This document shows, in pieces, positions 53,188 through 63,400 of a stretch of DNA of 64,000 bases. Made by a program: the position numbers and the translations under genes. This DNA is from an uncultured Verrucomicrobia subdivision 3 bacterium. Lineage in GTDB: Bacteria > Verrucomicrobiota > Verrucomicrobiia > Limisphaerales > UBA11358. The stretch is from positions 120,761 to 184,760 of the forward strand of contig CAILMI010000012.1 of NCBI GenBank assembly GCA_903835255.1, given 5' to 3'. The notes under the pieces are model-generated. The model searched no databases. It was not told the origin of the DNA and saw nothing but the letters and a program-made list of their open reading frames with translations. The stretch's first letter is position 1. Each line of letters opens with the position of its first letter.

Positions 53188-53536
53188 GATGTCTCAAGGT
53201 TAAGTTGTACTGCCATAGGAGTTCCGCCAGCGCGTTAGAATCAGCGCGCTGCGTTGATCTCGCCCATCTTCAGCGGGCATCAGGAAGGGTGCTGGAACAG
53301 GCGCCCGCACCAGTCCCTCCCGCGCCTGATTTTTAAAGGTAGGGACCGCCGCGCTGCGGCGTCCCCGTCGCCGAGCGCAGCGTCAGGCGACGGAAAATAA
53401 GCAGGCAAGACGGATATTTTATTCCCATGCGTTCCGCCCTGCTGGGCGGGAGGCATCGCAGCGGGATTCCCTCTACCGTTGCTTCGGCGTCCGGGTTTAA
53501 ACGAAGGGGCAGACACGAGCCCAGGTCGCGTCACTC

Positions 53537-54571
53537 TCAAGCGGCGGGCGCATCCACAGCAGCCTCTGAATCCGGCGCCGGCTCCAGAGCCAGCCGCCGG
53601 TCATGATCCAAAAAACGCTCGCAGGTGCCGAAGAAATCCGCGGTCGTGGACACCCGGCGGATAGCGTGCAGGAAGGGTTCCTCCACGCCGTCGCCGATGA
53701 AATTCATGAATTTCTTCATGCGCATCACTTGGGAGGATTCCTTCACCCCGGGCGTGATTTCACTCTCCCACAGTTCGCGGATGTACGACAGCACATCGCG
53801 CCCCGTCGGCAGGGCTGGCTTTTCCCCGCGCAGCTGGGCGCGGATCTGATCGAACAGCCACGGGTTGCGGATGGCGCCGCGCCCGATCATCAGCCCGCGC
53901 ACGCCGGTGCCGGCCAGCAGGGCCTGCGCCTGCGCCGCGCTGTGGACGTTGCCGTTCGCGAACACGGGGCAGCCCAGCTCGCGCGCCGCTTGCGCGATAA
54001 GATCGTAGCGCACCCCGGGCCGATACATCTGGGCCACCGTGCGGGCATGCACGGTGAGCAGGTCGATCGGATGTTTGGCGAACAGCTTTAAGAGCGCCTC
54101 AAATTCCGCCGGCGATTCAAACCCAAGCCGCGTCTTGACCGTCAGCGGGATACTCACCGCATCGCGCAGGGCCCCGAGGATGGCGTCGATGCGCGGCAGG
54201 TCGCGCAACAGCCCACCGCCGGCGCATTTGCGATACACGATCGGCGCGGGGCAGCCGAGGTTCAGGTCGATCGCCGCCACCGGGTACTGCTGCAGCAGCC
54301 GCGCGTTGCGGACCAGGGCGGGAATGTCATTGCCGATCATCTGCGCGATCACCGGTCGGCCGGTCGGGTTTTTGGTGATGGAATCGAGGATCCATTTTTC
54401 CGGGCGCGAATCGCCGTGGACGCGAAAAAACTCCGTCCAGTACACATCCGGCCCGCCGTACCGGGCGACGACCCGCATAAAGTCCAGCGTGGTCACGTCC
54501 TGCATCGGCGCCAGCGACAGCACGGGCGCCCCGGCGCGGAGCAGGTTGGAAAAGGTTTCGTGGGGTTTCAC
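53537..54571 (-). CDS. dus: tRNA-dihydrouridine synthase
   Basis: A 344-residue FMN enzyme reducing uridines in tRNA D-loops. LSLAPMQDVTTLDFMRVVAR is the N-terminal signature, PVIAQMIGNDIPAL and AIDLNLGCPAPIVYRKCAGG carry the FMN site and the catalytic Cys (in RKCAGGGLL), VKTRLGF is the tRNA-phosphate strand, LLTVHARTVAQMYRPGVRYD the active-site His region, and PVFANGNVHS plus GLMIGRGAIRNPWLF the FMN phosphate loop. It starts with GTG at 54571. The DusB/DusC subgroup cannot be fixed by eye. Confidence 0.92.
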   Translation of the reverse strand: MKPHETFSNLLRAGAPVLSLAPMQDVTTLDFMRVVARYGGPDVYWTEFFRVHGDSRPEKWILDSITKNPTGRPVIAQMIGNDIPALVRNARLLQQYPVAAIDLNLGCPAPIVYRKCAGGGLLRDLPRIDAILGALRDAVSIPLTVKTRLGFESPAEFEALLKLFAKHPIDLLTVHARTVAQMYRPGVRYDLIAQAARELGCPVFANGNVHSAAQAQALLAGTGVRGLMIGRGAIRNPWLFDQIRAQLRGEKPALPTGRDVLSYIRELWESEITPGVKESSQVMRMKKFMNFIGDGVEEPFLHAIRRVSTTADFFGTCERFLDHDRRLALEPAPDSEAAVDAPAA

Positions 54572-54657
54572 GCGCGGGAATGTTAAGCGGGCGGAGCAGG
54601 GAAATGCGAATAATTCTTGCCTTTGATTGCGGCGCCCGCAATTTAACGCTTCAAAAT

Positions 54658-55698
54658 ATGAGCCAGAAAATCTTCATCGGCACGGACAGCGGCGCCACCA
54701 CCACCAAGCTGTGCGCGGTCTGGGAATCGGGCGAGCCGGTCTCGAGCCGGGTCCTGCAGCGCGCCACCCCTTCCGATCAGGGCCGGGAAGCCGTCATCGC
54801 CTCCTGGATCGCCGGGGTTGATGATTTTCTCGCGCAACACCAGCTCTCGTGGCCTCAGGTCGCCGGGGTCGGCCTAGCAATCCCCGGGCCGTATGAGCGC
54901 TACGGCGTTTTCAGCCGGTCCCCCAACTTGCCGCCCAGCTTCTCGGGTTGGGATGTGTTTTCCGACTACCGCGCGGCGCTCGCCCGCCGGGCCGGGCGCC
55001 CGCTGCCGCTGATTGTCGGGAACGACGGCAACTACGGGGGCGTGGCCGAGGCGCGCCTCGCCCGCGGCAAGACCAAAGCCAGCGTCCTGATGCTGATGCC
55101 CGGATCCGGCCTGGGCGCGGCATTCGTTGGCGCGGACGGCCTCTGTCTGGAAGGCGACACGCTCGCCGGCATGGAAGCGGGTCATATGCCGGCGCCGGTC
55201 CATCTTCTCGGGTTGCCGGGCCAGCCCTTCCGTTGCGGGTGCGGGCGCGACTGGGGCTGTGTGGAGGCCTACACCACCCTGTCCGGCCTGCCGCAGCTGT
55301 TCGCCGAAATCGTCAAAAAACATCCCGGCCATGAGCTCGCCCAGTCTTCCGCGCCCGTCCGGGAAAAGGTCTTTTCCCTCCGCGCCCGCGCCCAAAAAGG
55401 CGATGCCCTGGCCCTGGAGATTTTCGATTTTCAGGCGCGCGTGCTGGGCGTGCACGCCGCCGCTCTCGTGATGGCCCTCGACCCGGGCATTGTCATCATC
55501 GGCGGCGGGCTGATGGATCATGAGGCGACCACGCCGGAGTTCCGCGACCGTTATCTGCGGATTGTCCGCGAGGCCGCCCAGCCCTATCTCTGGGCGCCTC
55601 AGCGCGGCACCCTCAAAATCATTCCAGCGGAGCTGGGGGAACTTTCCCAGGCCATCGGCGCGGCACTGATGGCGCTCTACCAAACCGGACCCCGCTGA
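54658..55698 (+). CDS. ROK-family sugar kinase/regulator-type protein
   Basis: A 346-residue actin-fold kinase of the ROK family. The phosphate loop FIGTDSGATTTKLCAVWE replaces the usual DxGGT with DSGAT; GVGLAIPGPYERYGV and VGNDGNYGGVAEARLARGKT hold the catalytic Asp region; the zinc motif CGCGRDWGCVEAYTT (about residues 198-212) is the ROK CxCGxxGCxE type; VIIGGGLMDH is the adenosine loop. There is no N-terminal helix-turn-helix, so it is a kinase, probably for glucose or an N-acetyl sugar. Start is the Met at 54658. Substrate not determined. Confidence 0.88.
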   Translation: MSQKIFIGTDSGATTTKLCAVWESGEPVSSRVLQRATPSDQGREAVIASWIAGVDDFLAQHQLSWPQVAGVGLAIPGPYERYGVFSRSPNLPPSFSGWDVFSDYRAALARRAGRPLPLIVGNDGNYGGVAEARLARGKTKASVLMLMPGSGLGAAFVGADGLCLEGDTLAGMEAGHMPAPVHLLGLPGQPFRCGCGRDWGCVEAYTTLSGLPQLFAEIVKKHPGHELAQSSAPVREKVFSLRARAQKGDALALEIFDFQARVLGVHAAALVMALDPGIVIIGGGLMDHEATTPEFRDRYLRIVREAAQPYLWAPQRGTLKIIPAELGELSQAIGAALMALYQTGPR

Positions 55699-55765
55699 GC
55701 GGGCGCCGGGCCGGACCCGGCTCATTGCGCTCGACATTTTTCGGCGGTCGCGTTTTCTATCCGGC

Positions 55766-57160
55766 ATGAAGATCCACTACTTCGGCGCGGCGCGGACCAC
55801 CACCGGCTCGATGTACCTGATCGAGGCCAACGGCAAAAAGATTTTGCTGGAATGCGGATTGTTCCAGGGCCATCGCGCCGAGATGGAGGAGCGGAACAAA
55901 CATTTCCCGTTCGATCCGTCGACCGTGGATGCGCTGATATTGAGCCACGCCCACATGGATCATGCGGGCAATCTGCCCAACCTGGTGCGGCAGGGCTACG
56001 CCGGCAACATCCATTGCACCTTCGCCACCCGCGACCTCTGCAGCATCCTGCTGGTGGATTCGGCGCGCATCCAGATGGAGGACGCGGCGTTTGTTTCCAA
56101 GAAGCGCGCTAAAAAGAATCTGCCGCCCGTCACGCCTCTTTACACGGTCGCCGACGCCGAGCAGACGCTTCACCAGTTCGTCGGCGTCAGCTACGGTCGC
56201 CCCATCCTGGTGGCGGAGGGGGTGACGGCGACCTTCCGGGATGCCGGGCACATCCTCGGCTCCGCGCAGGTGATCCTGGATGTGAACGAAGGCGGCCGGA
56301 AGTTCCGCTACCTCTTCAGCGGCGATGTGGGCCGGGGCGGCGATGAAATCCTGAACGACCCGCAGCCGGTTGAGAATGTGGATTATCTCCAGATCGAATC
56401 CACGTACGGCGGGCGCGAACACGCCGTCCGCACGGATGCCGAGGTGACGATGGCCCGGGTCGTCCTTGAAACTCTCCAGCGAAAAGGCAAGGTCATCATC
56501 CCCGCATTTTCCGTCGGCCGCACGCAGCAGATTGTCTATGTGCTCCACCGGCTGATCTGCGCCGGCCGGCTCCCCGCCTTCCCGATCTTTGTGGACAGCC
56601 CGCTGAGCGTCAATGCCACGGAGATTTACCGCCTGCATCCCGAGTGTTTCAAGCCGACAATCAATGATTCCCTCTGCCATGGCGAAAATCCATTCGGGAT
56701 GGCCAATTTGACCTATCTCCGCGAAGCTGCGAATTCCCGCCAGCTCAACGACCTTGCGGAGCCTGCCATCATCATCAGCGCCTCGGGCATGTGCGAAGGC
56801 GGCCGCATCCGGCACCACCTGAAAAATCACATTGGCGACCCTGAAAACCTGATCCTGTTCATCGGCTATTGTGCGGAGGGCACCCTAGGGTCGATGATTG
56901 TGGCGGGCAAAAATCCGGTCAACATCTTCGGCGAACCGTACCCGGTGCGTGCCGCGGTGGTTTCTTTGGACACCTATTCGGGCCACGCAGACAAAAACGA
57001 ATTGGCGCAGTACGTCCGGCGCCTGTCGGGCGACCTCAAAAAAATCATCTGCATCCACGGCGAAGAATCCCAATGCCTAGCGCACGCGGAAACCCTGCGC
57101 GCAGAGAGGCCGACGTCGGAAATCATCGTGCCGGAATACGGGCAGGTTGTGGAAATCTAA
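55766..57160 (+). CDS. beta-CASP metallo-beta-lactamase nuclease
   Basis: A 464-residue RNA-processing nuclease of the CPSF73/YSH1-like group. The MBL metal motif is LSHAHMDHAGNLPNLV (about residues 59-74), with a further His in RDAGHILGSAQV near 158 and Asp in FSGDVGRGGDEIL. The beta-CASP part has IESTYGGREH, IIPAFSVGRTQQIVYVL (motif A), IFVDSPLSVNATEIY, ISASGMCEGGRIRHHLKNH (motif B) and YSGHADKNELAQYV (motif C His). The substrate is probably RNA, as in bacterial RNase J relatives, though it lacks the RNase J C-terminal domain. Confidence 0.9.
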   Translation: MKIHYFGAARTTTGSMYLIEANGKKILLECGLFQGHRAEMEERNKHFPFDPSTVDALILSHAHMDHAGNLPNLVRQGYAGNIHCTFATRDLCSILLVDSARIQMEDAAFVSKKRAKKNLPPVTPLYTVADAEQTLHQFVGVSYGRPILVAEGVTATFRDAGHILGSAQVILDVNEGGRKFRYLFSGDVGRGGDEILNDPQPVENVDYLQIESTYGGREHAVRTDAEVTMARVVLETLQRKGKVIIPAFSVGRTQQIVYVLHRLICAGRLPAFPIFVDSPLSVNATEIYRLHPECFKPTINDSLCHGENPFGMANLTYLREAANSRQLNDLAEPAIIISASGMCEGGRIRHHLKNHIGDPENLILFIGYCAEGTLGSMIVAGKNPVNIFGEPYPVRAAVVSLDTYSGHADKNELAQYVRRLSGDLKKIICIHGEESQCLAHAETLRAERPTSEIIVPEYGQVVEI

Positions 57161-57269
57161 TCCGCCCCGGCCGCCGCGGCCCGGTGATGCGAGTTATTCG
57201 GGGGGAGGCCTCCAGGCTTCTGCTGACTTTTGAATCGTCTCGGCGGTGCCGGCGCGATAAACTCAAGTC

Positions 57270-57998
57270 ATGTTGTCGGAAAAACCGTGGCGGGCGGAGA
57301 GTGTGATGCTGTTTTGCGCAGCGCAATTCATCTGCCTTTGCCTTGGATTAACCCTGGGCGGAGTGCTGCGCCATGTGGGCGTGCCCGGCTTCCAGCAGGC
57401 CGAGGATTTCGGGAATATTTTCTTCGCCACAATCAGCTTTCAGGGCGCAGCGTGGCTGCTGATCGGATTCTTTTTAAGGCAGCATCAGACCAGCTGGGGC
57501 GCTGCGTTCGGCTGGCATTCGCCGCAATTAAAACCGGCGCTCTTCACCGCCGTCCGGTTCATCGGAATCCTCCTGCCCGTTATCCTGCTGCTCCAATATG
57601 GATGTCTCCAGGGGCTGGAGCGACTCGGCTGGCCGCCCGAGAATCAGGCGGCCGTCCTGCTGCTGCTCAAGGCCAAGGCCTGGTGGATGACCGCTTATTT
57701 CGCCGGGTTCGCGGTCGTGATCGCGCCGGTCGCCGAGGAATTCATTTTTCGCGGAATGCTCTTTCCATTTGTCCGGCAACTCGGCTATCCCCGGCTGGCC
57801 TGGTTCGGCTTGAGCGCCGCGTTCGCCCTCATCCACCTCAATGCGGCGGTGTTCGTGCCGCTGTTCGTCTTTTCGCTGGCGCAGACGTGGCTTTACGAAA
57901 AGACCGATAGCTTGCTCGCGCCTATCACGGCGCACGCCCTGTTCAATGCCGCCAATCTGGGGCTGCTGTTCTTGCAAAATCATCAGGCCCCCGCATGA
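57270..57998 (+). CDS. CPBP (CAAX-like) intramembrane metalloprotease
   Basis: A 242-residue membrane protein with seven or eight hydrophobic segments. The ABI/CPBP motifs are EEFIFRGMLFPFV (EExxxR; about residues 157-169), FALIHLNAAVFVPLFVFSLA (FxxxH) and PITAHALFNAANLGLLFL (HxxxN), all within or next to helices. These glutamate intramembrane proteases, related to Rce1, are linked to membrane-protein cleavage or peptide immunity. It overlaps thiL by an ATGA junction, so it is cotranscribed with it. Confidence 0.85.
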   Translation: MLSEKPWRAESVMLFCAAQFICLCLGLTLGGVLRHVGVPGFQQAEDFGNIFFATISFQGAAWLLIGFFLRQHQTSWGAAFGWHSPQLKPALFTAVRFIGILLPVILLLQYGCLQGLERLGWPPENQAAVLLLLKAKAWWMTAYFAGFAVVIAPVAEEFIFRGMLFPFVRQLGYPRLAWFGLSAAFALIHLNAAVFVPLFVFSLAQTWLYEKTDSLLAPITAHALFNAANLGLLFLQNHQAPA

Positions 57999-58927
57999 AC
58001 GAATTTGACCTGATCGCCCAACTCACCCGCGCCCTGCCGACCAACCCCTCGGTCGTGACCGGTGCGGGCGATGATTGTGCGGTGCTGGACATGGGCGCCC
58101 CGGACCGGCTGCTCCTTTTTAAGACGGACGCCGTGGTGGAGGGATTCCATTTCACGCGGGAGACGCCGCCGGAAAAAATCGGGCGCAAGGCGCTCGCCCG
58201 CGGCTTGAGCGACATCGCGGCCATGGCCGGCGCCCCGACCGCCGCGCTCGTGACGATCGCCCTGCCGGAGGGTTACGATCCCGGCGTTGTCGGGAGAATT
58301 TATGACGGGATGAACGCCCTGGCCCGCGAACACGGCGTCGCCATCGTCGGCGGCGAGACGACCACTAACCCCGAGCGGCTGCTGATCTCCATCGCCCTGA
58401 TTGGTTCCGTGGCGCGGGGAAAAGCGGTGCTACGTTCCGGCGCGAAAGCTGGGGATGCCATTTTTGTGACCGGCGATCTGGGCGGTTCGCTGGCGGGCAA
58501 AAACCTGGACTTCGAGCCCCGGCTGGCGGAGGCCCGCTGGCTGGCCGACCGGTTTTCAATTCACGCGATGATGGATCTCAGCGACGGCTTGGCCGGCGAT
58601 CTGCGGCACATCCTGAAGGCGAGCGGCGTCGGCGCGGAGCTGTCGAAATCGGCGATCCCCATCTCGCGCGCGGCCCGGGTGCGGGCACGGGAAAACACCG
58701 CCGCCAAGCCGGCACCGCTGGCGGCGCTGACGGACGGGGAGGATTTCGAATTGGTGTTCACCCTGGCCAGCCGGGATGCGGTGAAGCTGCTGGATACATG
58801 GCGTGAAAAATTCCCGGAATTGAAATTAAGCTGCATCGGAAAAATCGTCGCCGGCGAGGGGATTCAGATCCGCGACAAAAGCGGGAGCCACCGGCTCGCC
58901 GCGCACGGCTATGAACACTTTCGCTGA
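57995..58927 (+). CDS. thiL: thiamine-monophosphate kinase ThiL
   Basis: A 310-residue PurM-like kinase converting thiamine phosphate to thiamine diphosphate. The N-terminal VVTGAGDDCAVLDMG and KTDAVVEGFHFTRE carry metal-binding Asp residues; DIAAMAGAPTAALVTIALPE, VAIVGGETTTNPERLLISIA and FVTGDLGGSLAGKNL are also typical, with MDLSDGLAGDLRHILKASGV in the C-terminal half. Normal length (325 in E. coli). Second in a CPBP-thiL pair followed by tsaE and tsaB. Confidence 0.95.
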   Translation: MNEFDLIAQLTRALPTNPSVVTGAGDDCAVLDMGAPDRLLLFKTDAVVEGFHFTRETPPEKIGRKALARGLSDIAAMAGAPTAALVTIALPEGYDPGVVGRIYDGMNALAREHGVAIVGGETTTNPERLLISIALIGSVARGKAVLRSGAKAGDAIFVTGDLGGSLAGKNLDFEPRLAEARWLADRFSIHAMMDLSDGLAGDLRHILKASGVGAELSKSAIPISRAARVRARENTAAKPAPLAALTDGEDFELVFTLASRDAVKLLDTWREKFPELKLSCIGKIVAGEGIQIRDKSGSHRLAAHGYEHFR

Positions 58928-58970
58928 ATCGAATCCCACCTCCCTGCGCCCGGCGAAGCGGAAATAATTC

Positions 58971-59411
58971 ATGCCCACATTCATTTCACATCATCCGGCC
59001 GAGACGGAGGCGCTGGGCGAGCGCTGGGGCCGCGCGGCGGCGCCCGGTCTGGTGCTCGCGCTGAGCGGCGATCTGGGCGCGGGCAAGACCCAGCTCGTCA
59101 AGGGCCTGGCACGCGGGCTGGGAGTGACGATGCGGGTGCATTCACCCACCTTCACGCTGGTCAACGAATATGGCGGCGGACGGCTCACCCTGTTTCATTT
59201 GGATTTGTACCGGCTCGAAACCGCGGCGCAGCTCGTGTCGGCGGGCATCGAGGAATTTTTGTCGCCCGACGGCGTGGCGGTGGTGGAGTGGGCGGAGCGG
59301 CTATCGGCCCTGGGACCCCGCGGCGCGGGTCCGGGCAGACCGGTCGCGGTGACCATTGAAATCCTCAGTGAAACGGAGCGAAAAATTATATATGACGATT
59401 TTGGCGCTTGA
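58971..59411 (+). CDS. tsaE: tRNA threonylcarbamoyladenosine ATPase TsaE
   Basis: A 146-residue ATPase needed with TsaB and TsaD for t6A modification of ANN-decoding tRNAs. Walker A is LSGDLGAGKTQLVKGLARGL (about residues 31-50), switch HSPTFTLVNEY, then LTLFHLDLYRLE and VAVVEWAERL near the end, all family marks. The 3' end overlaps tsaB by 20 bp. Confidence 0.95.
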   Translation: MPTFISHHPAETEALGERWGRAAAPGLVLALSGDLGAGKTQLVKGLARGLGVTMRVHSPTFTLVNEYGGGRLTLFHLDLYRLETAAQLVSAGIEEFLSPDGVAVVEWAERLSALGPRGAGPGRPVAVTIEILSETERKIIYDDFGA

Positions 59412-60087
59412 ATTTTCATCCTCGCAACGGAGCGTGGCGGTTGCGCGCGACGGGCAAGTGCTGGCCGAGGCCGCCACCTCCGGGGGCCGCGAGATGGCTG
59501 CCTTCAGCCTGATTGAAAGGGTCCTGGCGGAGGCCTGCCTCGGGCGCGATCAGATCGACTGTCTCGCGGTTGGACTGGGCCCGGGCTCCTACACCGGCAT
59601 CCGCGTGGCGCTCGCCATCGCCCAGGGCTGGCAGCTGGCGCGCCCGATCCGGCTGCTGGGCATCCGCAGTGCGGACTGCCTCGCTGCCCAGGGCTGGGCA
59701 ATGGGCCTGAGAGGGCGCGTTCACGTGGTGATAGATGCGCAGCGCGGTGAATTTTATCGGGCAGTGTATGGGATGGCAGCGGACGGCTGGCGGGAAGTGG
59801 AACCCTTGCAGATCCAGGCAGCAGCTGCGGTGACGGCGGCGGCGGCCGGGGAAACCCTTGTCGGACCGGATTTGACGCGCTGGTTTGCCTCCGGCCAGGC
59901 GCTGGCCCCCTCTGCGGCCGAGCTCGCCCGGCTGGCGTCGCGGCGGACGGATTTTTGTGCGGGAGAAAAATTGGAGCCGGTGTATTTGCGGGAGACAACT
60001 TTCCTGAAGGCAGCGCCCGGCCCGGTGGCCGGTCGCGATTTCCTACAGGGGCTAGACGGGGCGGCCTCCTCGCAGCGTCCGGAATGA
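59392..60087 (+). CDS. tsaB: tRNA threonylcarbamoyladenosine protein TsaB
   Basis: A 231-residue ASKHA-fold scaffold that pairs with TsaD in t6A synthesis. TILALEFSSSQRSVAVARDG starts the fold, and AVGLGPGSYTGIRVALAIAQ (about residues 61-80) is the family signature; LLGIRSADCLAAQGW follows. It lacks the metal-binding residues of TsaD, as expected. Start is the ATG at 59392 inside the end of tsaE; the earlier in-frame ATG at 59356 has no family sequence. tsaD is not in the window. Confidence 0.92.
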   Translation: MTILALEFSSSQRSVAVARDGQVLAEAATSGGREMAAFSLIERVLAEACLGRDQIDCLAVGLGPGSYTGIRVALAIAQGWQLARPIRLLGIRSADCLAAQGWAMGLRGRVHVVIDAQRGEFYRAVYGMAADGWREVEPLQIQAAAAVTAAAAGETLVGPDLTRWFASGQALAPSAAELARLASRRTDFCAGEKLEPVYLRETTFLKAAPGPVAGRDFLQGLDGAASSQRPE

Positions 60088-60458
60088 AAACCGGACATTG
60101 CTGGTCCCTCCCGCCGGCACCTTAGGACACTGCCCCCGACAAAGGATTCAAACCGCGTGCATCCCGTTGGTGATTGTGTCTGGATTCAGTCCGACCTTCG
60201 AAGCGGGCTACAATCCCGCGCATGCCACCCCCCTCACCACGCGAAAGCAGGAGCGGGGAGAGAGGCCTCCCCGCTTGCGGCTCGCTGTCACCCCGCATGA
60301 TTGGCAAGACCCCGTTTCGGAATTCGGATTCATTATAGTCATCGCCCTCCGCTTTCGGATGGCAAGGCTTGAGGCCGATTTCCCGATCAAAAAACTTGTG
60401 ATTTCTGATTGACCGGCGTTGCGACGTATGACGAAATGATAAGCCTAATTATTTTCAG
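60088..60458. other. intergenic region before the SNF2 gene
   Basis: About 370 bp without a convincing gene; possible short frames are not coding-like. No tRNA fold was found. The last 60 bp are AT-richer and probably carry the promoter; a TTGACC box at about 60408 has no suitable -10 partner. Confidence 0.4.
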
Positions 60459-63400
60459 ATGCCCAAATCCGCCAATCGAAATGGAAGCAGCCCGCGCGCG
60501 GGGACGACGAAGTATGATGCACATCACAAGGTGCTTTCGCAGACCTATGGCGCCTTTGCGGATTTGCGCCGGGAGCTGTCCGATTCCAAGACCACCGTCC
60601 ATGAGCGCGAGGAGATGTTGCGAAGCTTTGCGACCTGCCCCGATTCGCAGCGCTCGTGGCTGCTGCTCGAGGATTATTTCGAGAAACTGCTGCTGTCGCG
60701 CAAGGATTTCCCGGACACGAACTGGTGGCCGCGCCTGCTGAACGCGACGGGCAAGGCGCGGCTGGAGGAGCTCGCCTTTCTGTTCCTGCGGGCGAAGCGC
60801 TCCGTCCCTCCCGAATTATCGGCGCACGCCAGCCTCGACCGGTTTTCTAAGGCCGAGGAGGCGGAACAGGAGGGGAAGCTCGTGCAGGAACTTGAAAACT
60901 GGCTCGCGCCCGCCGCCCTGCCGCTGCTCGACACCCCGCGCGCCACGCTCCGCGTTGTCTGCCTCGTGCAGCCGGGCGAGGACGAGCCCGCGCATCACCG
61001 GCTCGCGGTGCGGTTTTTGCTGTCCCGTCCGCGCACGGGCGAGAAGGCTCGCACCCTGCGCGAGATGATTGACCTGGTCGTCCGCGCCACCCATGAGCAA
61101 GAATTGTTTTCCCCCGCCGACTGGGAGTTCATCCAGTGGATCGCCGCCACCCACCGCCATCGCGGCGAAAATGCGGACACGCTGGTGTTGTCCGACGCGG
61201 AACTGCTCCAGTGGCTGGCGCGCTGGGGCCACAAGTCGCGCCTGGAGCTCGCCGACAACGGTCAGCCACTTCATTTTCAGGGGCAGGTCGTGGCCCTCAC
61301 GCCGCATCTTGAAACTGGCGACCTGGGTCTTTCCTTCACCCACCGCATCGCGCTGCCCGGCGGCGAACCGCAGGCTGTCGCCCAGGTGAAATTTTTCAAT
61401 CATCAGTCGCCGATCGTTCTGGTGGGGAACACGTTTTTCCTGCTGCGCAACGCCCCGCCGCCCTCTGTCCTCCAGCACCTGGTCCATCAGCCGTCCGTGC
61501 CCGTCCGCAAGCTGAGCCACCGGCTTCTGCTGCACTTGCGCAAGACGCAGTCGAATCATGGAGTGGATTGGGGGAGCCTTTGTATCGCGCACCCGGCTGC
61601 CCCCCAGTTTGTTTTTGAGCTGCTCGACGAGACGGTTCGCCTGCGCCTGCTGGCCAAGAGCCAGCGTGACCAGAGCGTCTGGTTTTGGAACGGCCAGGAA
61701 TGGCTGGCCCATGAGAAGAAGCCGCGCGCCGAGGGGAAGCCCGAGATTCTCGACGATCCGCGCCTCGACCCCGCCACGCAATGGCTGCGCCAGTTAGACT
61801 GGTTCGCCCCCGAACCGGGATTATGGATTGGCGACGCGAACGAGAATTTCTTGGATTCGCTGGCGAGCGCCTGGGCGGCCCGCCCGCCCGAGGCGGAATT
61901 CCTTGGCAATCCGGCCTTTCACCGGCTCTTTCTGACGCCGCGCCTGCTCAAGCCCAAACTCATCGTCAAAGGCAGCGGCATCGACTGGCTGTCCGTTTCC
62001 GCCGAATGGGAGCAGGAAGGCCTGAAGCTTTCCAAGGCCGACCTCGAGCGGCTGGCGAGCGCGACCGGGCGATTTGTCAAGCTGCCCCACTCCGGCTGGG
62101 TCGAGCTCGACACCGCCGCCGTGCAGGGCGCGCACGAGGCGATGGCGGAAATGGGCGTCGAAGGCCTTCTCGCCGTGCCGCAGCGCATCGGCCTGGAAAA
62201 CGTGGCCCATCTGGACGAGGACGGTCTGACCCGGTTTGTGGATTCGCCCGAGGCCATGGCCCTGCGCGAACGCGTCCGCGACTTCAAGGGGGTGCCTTCC
62301 GTGACCCTCCCCAAAATGCTGCAGGCGGAACTGCGCCCCTATCAGAAGGACGGATTCGATTTTTTAGTGCACCTCGTGCAGATCAAGCTCGGCGGCATCC
62401 TGGCCGACGACATGGGCTTGGGCAAGACCCTGCAAACGCTGACCTGGCTGGGCTGGCTCAAGGAGCGCAATACGAAGAACCCGAAGCCGTCCCTGGTGAT
62501 TTGTCCGGCGTCGGTGCTGCACAACTGGCGCCGTGAGGCGGAGAAGTTCACGCCGGACCTCAAGGTGCTGGTGCTGGAAAGCGGCGCGGCGCGGCACAAT
62601 CTGCGCAAACAGATTCCGCAAAAGGACATCATTGTCACCAACTACGCCCTGCTGCGGCGCGACCTAGAGGAGCTGCAGAAATTCGACTTCCGGGCGGTCA
62701 TTCTCGATGAGGCGCAGTTCATCAAGAACCCCGGCGCGCAGGTCACCCAGTCCGTCAAGCAGCTGAAATCCGAGTACCGGATTGCGCTCACCGGCACGCC
62801 GCTGGAAAACCGGCTGCTGGATCTCTGGAGCATCGTGGATTTTGTCCAGCCCGGCTATCTGGGCACGCAGGAGCATTTTTTGGAGACCTACGAGCCGCGC
62901 GGCGAAAACGCCCCCTCGGAGCAGCGCATCGGGCGTAAACGTCTCTCCGCCAAACTGCGCCCGCTGCTCCTGCGCCGCCTCAAAAAACACGTCGCCAAGG
63001 ATCTGCCCGACCGCATCGAGGAGCGCCGCGATTGTCCGCTGGGGGACGAGCAGCGGAAACTCTACCTGGCGGAATTGCGCCGCAGCCGCGACCAGATCCA
63101 GCACGCCGTCGCCGAGCAGGGCCTCAACAAGAGCAAGATGCACGTTCTTGCCGCGCTCACCCGGCTGCGCCAAGTCTGCTGCCACCCCTCGCTGGTCGGC
63201 AGTAACACCGCCTCCGGCAAAACCGAAACGCTGTTTGAACTGCTGGACCCGCTGATCGCCGACGGCCAGAAGGTCCTGGTCTTCTCCCAGTTCGTTCAAA
63301 TGCTGCATCTCCTCGAAAAGGAATGCGCGGCCCGCCAGATCAACACGCACATCCTCACCGGCCAGACCAAAGATCGTCAGGCGGTCGTGAACGCGTTCCA

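Larger units (their letters stand above)
52760..53536. other. repeat-rich intergenic region
   Basis: About 780 bp without a credible gene between two minus-strand genes. It holds two copies of a palindromic repeat (52859-52952 and 53098-53187) and, at 53337-53460, other GC-rich inverted segments such as GGGACCGCCGCGCTGCGGCG and GCGTCAGGCGACGG. Open frames here follow the repeats and lack coding character. Confidence 0.6.

Noticed and set aside
60088..60458. tRNA gene, suggested by GGATTCAAACCGCG near 60145
   Set aside because: No acceptor stem or anticodon arm can be paired around it.
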